The translations under genes and the position numbers were made by a program. A stretch of 64,000 bases of DNA, from contig OX439127.1 of NCBI GenBank assembly GCA_949318235.1, forward strand, positions 31,954,873 through 32,018,872, given 5' to 3'. Shown here piece after piece: positions 53,163 to 64,000 of this stretch. Source of the DNA: Ecdyonurus torrentis. Taxonomy: Eukaryota > Arthropoda > Insecta > Ephemeroptera > Heptageniidae. Positions within the stretch are counted from its first letter, which is position 1. Every line of letters begins with the position of its first letter. Under the pieces are notes generated by a model. That model was not told where the DNA came from. It saw nothing but the letters and a program-made list of their open reading frames with translations, and ran no database searches.

Positions 53163-53394
53163 GCAAATAAGTAATACAGCATTTATGTATGATGTACCAT
53201 TCACCTAAATGCCTATTAAGCTTTTTTTTTTTTTTTTTTTTTTTTTCTAGAATTTACTTATTAATATTATGATGTTTCTAAAAAATTTTTTAATAAAATA
53301 CAATTCAAAAGACATGTCATTTCATATTTTACTACCAAATTTTAATTAAAAAAAAAAAGTCAAAAAACAGGATTGCAACAAAAAAATTGCCTCC
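53161..53394. repeat. Right copy of the 234-base target-site duplication
   Basis: Follows directly on the (ATT)10 tail. It has the same length and bases as 48565-48798 and then continues into the right part of the hAT-like element (GGCGGTAAGG), whereas the left copy continues into the retrotransposon. Confidence 0.92.
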
Positions 53395-53504
53395 GGCGGT
53401 AAGGGTGGCTCTGCTCCCTTGACCCACATTAGGGGGGCTAGGCCCCCCTGACCCCCCATATGGGTGAATCCTGGAGTGCGCCTTTTCGTCACAATCCGAC
53501 CCTG

Positions 53505-53512
53505 ACTGATTG
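53505..53512. repeat. Right 8-base target duplication of the hAT-like element
   Basis: ACTGATTG directly follows the right end CCGACCCTG and is identical to the left copy. Confidence 0.85.
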
Positions 53513-54018
53513 AGTCCCAAAAGCAACGATCCTAAAGTTGAAGGTATGATAGGACATGAACCCGTTATTAAAAATTTGTATCTCATTTTTTCAATGTTAA
53601 AAGATAGGGAGTTATGTAAAAAAAATTGAAAATTACAGTAATACTAGAGTGTCCTATCGTACCTTTAGAATTGCTGCCCAAAAGGACTAAACAGCTGTCC
53701 GCAATTATAGAGGAAGTACTGAAAATAACTGGTGTCCACACCATCTGAATCAAATACAAGCCAACCTCCCAGGCTCTAATTTTAATTAATCTTTGCAATA
53801 AGCATGAGCGGATAGTACATACCCTGATTCGAATTTACATTGACCTAGGATAGAAATATTTTCATCTCAAAAGTTATCCCTGACAGCTTAAAGCTCTCTA
53901 TCTCCCATTTTTTTTTTTTTTTTTTTTTTTTTACCAAATGTTTTTTGTTACCAAATTATCCTAAAGTCAATTCTTCCTTAAGTTGTACCTCGCCTAGAGG
54001 TTTGATAAAAAAAAAAAA

Positions 54019-54049
<31 letters not shown>

Positions 54050-54059
54050 TTCCTTAAGG

Positions 54060-54400
54060 ATTGTATATAGATGGCTTGTATCTCAAAATCTAAAAAGAAA
54101 ACTTCCAAATTTTATGATTCCATATGAAAGCTAATAGTAACAGCTACCTATGAAAGAAATTCAGAGCCTGCGTGACCATCAGATAAGAGAGAAATTACTT
54201 ATTGAAATTAACATGGGCTCTTATGGGACTAAAACTTCAAAAAATCATAATTAAAAATCTAGCATGGTAACCCCCCAAAAATTTTACATTTTTGAAGATA
54301 CCTAATCCTAATGTATCACTGTGCAAAATTTCAGATTTTCCTGTCTTTACAATTTTTTTAGTCAAATCCCGCAGTAGCTGATTTCCCGCCTTAATTAAAA
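54060..54400. mobile_element. Diverged copy of MITE family 3
   Basis: GAAATTAACATGGGCTCTTA, CAAAAAATCA, CCCCCAAAAATTTT and CACTGTGCAAAATTT occur in the same order and spacing as in 7504-7640. The terminal repeats are decayed. It lies in MELK intron 6. A possible lone end of the family (AAGGGAGTGGATGACCGAC) is at 44161. Confidence 0.45.
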
Positions 54401-54647
54401 TAATGAGATGTAATTTGTCATACAGTATTTAATAATAAAGAGCATAATAATGTCATGACTTAAATATCTCAGTGTAGAAAATTTAGAGAAAGATTTATAG
54501 AACATTTATGCAAAACTGGCTCACACTACATATTCTCAGTTTGCATTCTTAGGTGCACTAAAAAAAAAAAAAAAAAAAAAAAAAAGAAGAAGAAGAAGAA
54601 GAAGCTCATAATGTAATTTTACTCTTAAGATATTGAAAATGACTTAC

Positions 54648-54815
54648 CGTATTGGCTTGATTCCAGATAACGTTTTTCCCATATCTCTTTGTGATCCATG
54701 GGTGCTTGCATAGCTCTTGCACACTGATGCGACGATTTGGAATTACTTGCAGCATGGAACTAATCAACATCCTTGACTCAGTGGACAAGAAGCCTGGTTT
54801 TGTGTAGTATCCTCG
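54648..54815 (-). CDS. MELK: MELK coding exon 6 (end of kinase domain)
   Basis: Residues 225-280 in phase 0 at both ends. It includes the conserved LLQQMLQVDPKKRIS-like stretch as LISSMLQVIPNRRISVQEL and the closing HPWI motif (subdomain XI), then WITKRYGKNVIWNQANT leading to the UBA domain. Acceptor ATTTCACAG, donor GTAAGTC. The following intron holds the nested hAT/retrotransposon insertions. Confidence 0.93.
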
Positions 54816-55045
54816 CTGTGAAATCATTATTTCATTAACATGAGTCATGCTTTTGATAATAGGATAGAAATCAGCAAGAGAAATTGGAGCATTGTGAATT
54901 AAAAATTAAAACAAATTTGTGTAGAATCCTGTCCTTTTATATTATTTTCATAAAAAACATCCTAGCATTGACTAGTAATAATAAATAATAATAAAGAAAA
55001 GAGATGTTAAAGAAAATAAACTATCGCGGTTAGGTATATGATAAA

Positions 55046-55450
55046 TTTGAAAGAAAAGGATAGGAGAAACCAGCAAGGGCCTTAGCATAGTGAAGTGAGT
55101 CCCATAGTACGGTGAAAATCTTGCTAGCACAGATATAAAAAACTAACACATTAGACATATTTCGGCAATAAACTCCAAGAGGGATGGAGTGTGTTATGTC
55201 TTCATCAGTCCTTACAGATTCAGAGAGAAACTATGAATGATGGCTCTGCTGGTGTGGCATGGTGGTATATACAGGTGTGGTGAGGGTGGGGGAAGTGTGG
55301 AAGGAGATGATAAGCAGGAATAAGGGAGGGAATGGAAGAATAGGGAAAGAGGAATCGGGAGAGTGATGAGGGGGATAGAGGTGGGGATATATGGGACTCT
55401 CTTCACTACGGTAAGGCCCTTGCTGGTTTCTCCTATCCCTTTCTTTCAAA
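55046..55450. mobile_element. Foldback element A (AAAGAAAAGGATAG ends)
   Basis: The left arm TTTGAAAGAAAAGGATAGGA then GAAACCAGCAAGGGCC is mirrored at the right end (55385-55450), over about 65 bases. The middle holds a G/A-rich tract (55260-55390). It shares its end motif with the element that directly follows. It lies in MELK intron 5. Confidence 0.65.
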
Positions 55451-55737
55451 TAATAAAGAAAAGGATAGAATTACCAGCAAGGGTCTTACCACAATAGCAG
55501 TTCTTTGGAGAGGTCGAAGTCTCATGTGACACAGTTTTTTGTTATAAAAAAGTTTCATAACCGAGAGCTTTTGTCATGTGTTAATGACACAATCAATCAT
55601 TAATACATGACGACAGCTCTGTTATATGAAACTTTTTTTATAACAAAAAAGTGTGTCACGTGAGACTTTGACCTCTCCAAAGAACTTCTACTGTGGCAAG
55701 GCTCTTGCTGGTAATTCTACCCTTTTCTTTATTATTA
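55451..55737. mobile_element. Foldback element B (near-complete palindrome)
   Basis: AATAAAGAAAAGGATAGAAT at the left pairs with the right end, and pairing continues through ACCAGCAAGG, TTCTTTGGAGAGGTC, GTGACAC, TTTTTTGTTATAAAAAAGTT and CATGTGTTAATGAC to a centre near 55595. The whole element could form one hairpin of about 285 bases. Confidence 0.7.
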
Positions 55738-56190
55738 TTGATCATAACTGCAATGTTTTTTTCCTTAAATTATAGCATTGGCTATAGTGAATTTAAATGA
55801 ATCCTATTTCCTGTAACTATCAAAATTAGGAGAATTTTGCTTTGTATTAGTTTTCAATTCACAGTGCTCTAATTTCTCTTACACTATTTGTATTCTATTA
55901 TTCTAGTATCAATTGCCACAGTGACTTTTTCACAATTCATATATTTGTAATGCTTTGACAATTAAGATACATATATATTAATTACATATACAGTAGTCTC
56001 ATAATAAAATTTTGAACTAAGAAATGGATACACTAAGAATGCTTTGTTTCAGAAGAGTACTTTCATCAGCAGTTAAAGTACATACTGTATGATAATAATA
56101 AATAATTGAACAAGTAAAAATCTACATTTTCACGATTAAATATAAAACTACAATATAAATTAATAAGTAGTAAAGTGGAAAAATAAATCA

Positions 56191-56376
<186 letters not shown>

Positions 56377-56471
56377 TTAATTTTTACAACAATCAATGAT
56401 AAGAAAACAAAATTAAAATTAAATGAAATTACAAATTAAAAAGAGGTCTTGTTACTCTCTGAGTAATATAT

Positions 56472-57250
<779 letters not shown>

Positions 57251-57483
57251 CCTATGTAAATATTTCCAATCAAAAGATCACTCCAAATGAGGACAGTGGT
57301 CTTTAATTGATATATATGCAAATTTCTAATTTTTGATTTCATCAAGTATTTTTATTTAATTTTTGAAAATTAAAAAACAACATCACGCTTGTTAACTTAC
57401 GCATGTAGGCATAGGAAAAAGTTGTTGATAGTGTCATGTGTCATGGTCATTTTGCGACTTTAAAAAATTAATTGAAAATATTA

Positions 57484-59969
<2,486 letters not shown>

Positions 59970-60163
59970 TTATGCATTGGCAAAATATTGTATTAAAAAT
60001 ATATATAATATAATGTTGTTTAATATGTCAGCTTTCATTCATCAGATATTCAGTAAAAAAAAAAAAAAAAAAAAGTTACATAAGTTACATAATTTTTCCA
60101 TGGTGAAAAATATAAACAGAGGGTACAACTTGAACTAAGCTCAATTTATAAATACAAGTATTA

Positions 60164-60325
<162 letters not shown>

Positions 60326-60383
60326 CTAAAATATCGAAAAAGAATTAGAACAACATCCCAAAGTGTTAACAACAAGAATTTCA

Positions 60384-60635
<252 letters not shown>

Positions 60636-60844
60636 CTACGTCGCCATAACTTTTGAGCTTTTTGAAATTTGACACTACAGGATGTATGTGCATACATATC
60701 AAGAAAGGAAGACGAGGATTATGTTTCATATAAAAATATGATATCTGTATGATATATATTTATTAGAAGCTACTGAATAATTATAAAGTAGAATGTCACA
60801 TAAAAATAACGTGAAAGAGACAAATAAGTGATTTTTATACACAC

Positions 60845-61000
60845 CTGATCAAAACCAGCTACGGGAGAACAACCAGGTGACTTTTTCCGTTGACGTCCCG
60901 CCTAAAATTGAGTTGCCGGTTAAATTGAGTGACGTCACACAAAAGCGAAACGAAAAACAATGAAAATGGCGCTATATTTTCTGTGCTTTAAAAGTTTTTG
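60845..61000 (-). promoter_or_regulatory. MELK: MELK 5'UTR exon and promoter candidate with CRE and E2F-like sites
   Basis: A good donor (GATCAG|GTGTGT) ends a likely 5'UTR exon at 60845, to be joined to the acceptor at 60547. Just upstream are TCCCGCC (60896-60902; GGCGGGA on the gene strand, an E2F-like core), a perfect TGACGTCA palindrome (60930-60937; CREB/ATF) and AAAATGGCGC (YY1-like) near 60963. The segment is much less AT-rich than its surroundings. MELK is an E2F-responsive cell-cycle gene in vertebrates. The transcription start itself cannot be seen. Confidence 0.5.
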
Positions 61001-61068
61001 CGTTTTGATTGTACGTTTTTTTCTATTTTTTTATTCTTGTATTATTATATAACACATAACACACACAC

Positions 61069-61070
<2 letters not shown>

Positions 61071-61111
<41 letters not shown>
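61071..61111. repeat. (TA)n microsatellite
   Basis: About 20 TA units after a short CA run, just upstream of the MELK promoter candidate. Confidence 0.95.
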
Positions 61112-61116
<5 letters not shown>

Positions 61117-61747
61117 GTAACAACTCCCCCACGTGATACATATTGACATAATAATAAAATAAAACTAAAACTATGCTGCCTGTGGTATATAATAGAAAGG
61201 TATAATAGCTCATGTATCTGCGCTCATCTCGCTTCGTTGCCATACTGGAGCAATGAATAACATTGCTTAGCATCAAGATAAACGTGTGGTTTTACCGCTT
61301 TTAAATATTTTCTTTAGATCGAAAAATATATTTTTATTATAATTATGTAATAATATTTTTCTCGCATACTTGCAAACATATTATTATGCTGTCGTCAAAG
61401 AAAAAAAAAAGTGCTAAATATTTTTAAACTTGCAAAATGTGTTATTTTCCCATGCCGGCATGTTATTTAGTGCTCACATATATGGCATCGACATTTCTCT
61501 GAATGCTGAATGCATCGCACCCCATAAATAATGACACTCTGCAGTCTGCACGGTATTAGACAGAGACGGGTGGGGGTGTTTGCAGAGACACCATGCAAAT
61601 TTTACAATTGAATAAACTATGATTAGAAATCTGTGTGACTCTGTATATTCATGAAAAGATTATATCCTTGTTATAACAAAATGTACAATTATGTATAATA
61701 TATAAGCATATATGTTGTAAAAATTGAATTTCGAGTGAGGTGACATG

Positions 61748-62380
61748 ATGAATGAAGAAAAATTTCGGTCTTACCTTCTTTGAAGAACCTGGGCTTTACA
61801 CTCGCCGATATATAGTTTATATTGAATTTTAACACATTAAAATTACGTCACTAAAATGTACATAATAAATACTTAATGCGCTAGTCTTTAAAAATTATAT
61901 ATTGCTATGTTAAAATTAACTCACATAAAACATGAACGTTTTCGGAAAGCTTCGTATGAAACGATGTGTCTGCTTTCCTTACTCCTATGTCACTGAACTA
62001 TGAAACATTGGTTCGTCTCTCTTCTCCATGCGCACTGACCTACGCAATGGGAGGGGGGGTGGGGGGTGTTATTTTGCACTTCATCTTTCTGCTCTTTATT
62101 TATACGCGGTCTTGTGGTATAGCTTTCTTATATGGCTGTAAGAGTGATGTCTGATGTCCAAACCGGGGGTAAATCATGAACGTTCATGTTTTGTGTAAGT
62201 TAATTTTAACATATAGCTATGTATAATTTTTAAAGACTATAGTGAATTAAGTAAATTAAGTTTTTATTATGTACATTTTAGTGACGTAATTTTAATGTGT
62301 TAAAATTCAATATAAACTATCAGCGAGTGTAAAGCCCAGGGTCTTCAAAGAAGTCAAAACCGAAAATTTTCTTCATTCAT
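61748..62380. mobile_element. Foldback element upstream of MELK
   Basis: The left arm from ATGAATGAAGAAAAATTT through CCTGGGCTTTACACTCGC, AATTTTAACACATTAAAATT and ACGTCACTAAAATGTACATA is mirrored at 62175-62380. Arms are about 200 bases and the central unique part about 210 bases (61960-62165), with a G-rich run GGGAGGGGGGGTGGGGGG. No open frame of note. Confidence 0.65.
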
Positions 62381-62953
62381 ATAAGCATATAATATAATAT
62401 ATAAAGCAAAATGTGAATTGTTTCTTCATTTTATGACTTTTTTTATTGTTATTATTTTTTTATTGTTGTTGCGCTTTATACAAGGTTGGTATTTTTTTAG
62501 ATATAAAAGAACGGAAATTAACGGGCTAACATTAACGTTAATGTTAACGTACGTTTACACAAACGATAATATATTTGTATGTATGTATAACACTATGTGC
62601 CTGTGCATGACTTTCGCTAAGAACTACCTCCCTTTGCATGTTGGGGTATGTTAACTTAGCCCTAACAATCACTCACCTAAAGGGTTTTTACCAGAGGTTC
62701 TTTTCTTTTCCTCTGGGTTTTTATCCCTTTGCCACTTAAAACAATAAGTTGTTCTATTTAAGTTTTCTTTTCAATCCCACTTCTTCGTCTGTAAATGGCC
62801 TAGGCTGAAACAAACCCTACTTCCAAACCTAAGTAAATTAAGTAAACTCTATCATTGCACTGGAGATTCCATTTGTAAAAGGTGGGGATCACAGAGTGCT
62901 GCGAGTTTGGGTGCAGCATTCATCTTCCTTCTTCTTCTTCTTCGGACAATCAT

Positions 62954-63027
62954 CGCAACAATCAAAGCATCTCTTGTCCGCTGCAAAAATTGAAGCAACG
63001 GACTCCAGCGATGCTTTGATTGTTGCG
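62954..63027. repeat. Perfect 18-base inverted repeat
   Basis: CGCAACAATCAAAGCATC (62954-62971) and its exact complement at 63010-63027 enclose 38 bases in which GTCCG/CGGAC pair further. An adjacent (CTT)n run codes a poly-Arg stretch on the minus strand that is not a credible gene. Confidence 0.5.
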
Positions 63028-63312
63028 TTTTGTTGCATTTGCTTGATTTTGTTTTCGTTAAAAATGAAAAAATAAAAAAAATAATAATAATTAACATTTA
63101 GGATATCGATTGTCTTGATTTAGATATATCTTAATCACTTAACAATATCTAATATCTTATTAATATCTTAATCTTAACGCACTTACCTTTAGATCAGAAT
63201 CATGAAGGAGGCAAAAGAGAAAATTTCCTAATATGCCATTAATGAAATGAAGTCAAATCATGAAATTATAAATCCTTATATTACATTATGAACCACTTGA
63301 ATTAAAATGAAT

Positions 63313-63400
63313 GACCACTTGCAATAAAATGTTTTTAATTGTTGCAACAAGTAATGCATTAAGAATATTTTAAATATAGTTCGTTCATTGAAAGTGGTCC
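63313..63400. mobile_element. Small foldback/MITE, family 2, opposite orientation
   Basis: GACCACTTGCAATAAAATG ... GAAAGTGGTCC. Read on the minus strand it is collinear with 4697-4819, including CTTGTTGCAACAA and AATATTCTTAATG. Confidence 0.55.
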
Positions 63401-63599
63401 TATAAAGGATGTTCTATATTCAATCATTTGTTGTTCCTTTAACCTTCCTATCAGCAAATTTTGATAAATAACATTGTTTTGAATGTATAGGAAAAATATT
63501 TATTTACTGTACGCAAATTGTTACAGCAAAAATCAATAAATAACTACATGTGAATGCACCTTTCTTTTTATCTTTACATGTATCGACGATCACGCTATT

Positions 63600-63700
63600 A
63601 CAGCATACATATCCCTTGCAGGGTTAGCCAACAGTACTTCCCTTTGCCTTTGTAAATGATATCAAGTACTCTTTCTATTCTGGCATCAGTGCATGCTCTC
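63600..63700 (-). other. Possible RTE-like 3'-end fragment
   Basis: The minus strand contains TTGGCTAACCCTGCAAGGG followed by ATATGTATG, a diverged match to the 3' end at 44360-44400 (TTGGCTTACCCCGAAAGGG, then ATGT repeats). Short and weak. Confidence 0.35.
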
Positions 63701-64000
63701 AAAAATATTGCTAAGTAATTTTGAACTGGCAAAATGAGTCATTTTCCTATACCAACCCATGTACTGAGTGATCCAACATGGCGTTGACTTTATTAACATA
63801 TGCGTATATCCTTATATAGACAAGTGACGAGTAAGATGTTTTATAGGGTTTAGCATAATACTGTATGTTGTATAAACTCATTTTTACACATGATTGGGAT
63901 CACATTTTACCATTCAAAATCTTGTGCAATATTTGCAACGTTATTCTTATGAGAAAATCACTCGCTGAATTTATGGTAAAATATATCATCACATTAAGTA

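Larger units (their letters stand above)
47628..53504. mobile_element. Non-autonomous hAT-like DNA transposon, split by a non-LTR retrotransposon
   Basis: The ends are inverted repeats CAGGGCCGAATTG (left) and CAGGGTCGGATTG (right, on the minus strand), 11 of 13 matching. They are flanked by a perfect 8-base direct repeat ACTGATTG at 47620-47627 and 53505-53512. CAGGG-type ends and 8-base duplications are hallmarks of the hAT superfamily. Subtracting the retrotransposon and one copy of its 234-base repeat leaves about 1281 bases, with GC-rich subterminal blocks at both ends and no transposase frame, so it must have been mobilised in trans. It lies in MELK intron 6. Confidence 0.85.
61112..64000. 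other. Region upstream of MELK, no complete gene
   Basis: Contains the foldback at 61748, the inverted repeat at 62954, the family 2 MITE at 63313 and a possible RTE-like 3' end at 63600. Two short minus-strand open stretches each end at a good splice donor (62675-62770 and 63187-63250); they are described as a finding because no protein could be named. Confidence 0.5.

Noticed and set aside
48565..53394. The 234-base direct repeats as LTRs of an LTR retrotransposon
   Set aside because: The element between them has an APE endonuclease and no gag, protease, RNase H or integrase. The repeats are continuous with the hAT-like element outside and lie beyond the (ATT)n tail.

Overview
The window is about 70% AT and dense in (GA)n, (TA)n and (TTTC)n microsatellites, poly-A/T runs, foldback elements and retroelement pieces. 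Its one recognisable host gene has many short exons with GT/AG splice borders. This fits an animal nuclear genome, most likely an invertebrate (arthropod-like in character). I could not place the species.

Host gene: the minus strand carries most of an orthologue of the cell-cycle kinase MELK. Twelve coding exons run from 60539 down to 8221. Every exon-exon phase matches, giving 582 complete codons: an N-terminal kinase domain with all catalytic motifs, a UBA-like domain, a Ser/Thr/Pro-rich linker and the first half of the KA1 domain. The exon for the end of KA1 and the stop codon was not found; it lies left of the window or unrecognised in 1-8220. A 5'UTR exon and promoter-like segment, with a TGACGTCA palindrome and an E2F-like GGCGGGA, sits at about 60845-61000. 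Introns range from 64 bases to 18.3 kb and hold almost everything else.

Mobile DNA: intron 6 holds a three-level nest. A non-autonomous hAT-like DNA transposon (47628-53504, perfect 8-base target duplication ACTGATTG) was entered by an apparently intact non-LTR retrotransposon (48799-53160). That element has two open ORFs, an (ATT)10 tail and a 3' stem-loop. It is flanked by two identical 234-base direct repeats, an exceptionally long target-site duplication that implies a recent insertion. Its ORF1 starts with a hydrophobic leader ending in a 2A-like motif (GNIEANPGP), where the usual Asp is Asn. Intron 8 holds a second nest: an RTE-like retroelement 3' fragment split by a 757-base hAT-like element; joining the flanks restores the reading frame. 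A further non-LTR 3' fragment lies at 46060-46600.

Foldback/MITE elements are abundant: 2771, 4697, 6396, 7371, 36162, 54060, 55046, 55451, 56472, 56930, 61748 and 63313. Several belong to families with two copies in the window. The palindrome at 56930-57217 is unusual because each arm is built of about 32-base tandem repeats. No rRNA, complete tRNA, CRISPR array or second complete host gene was found.
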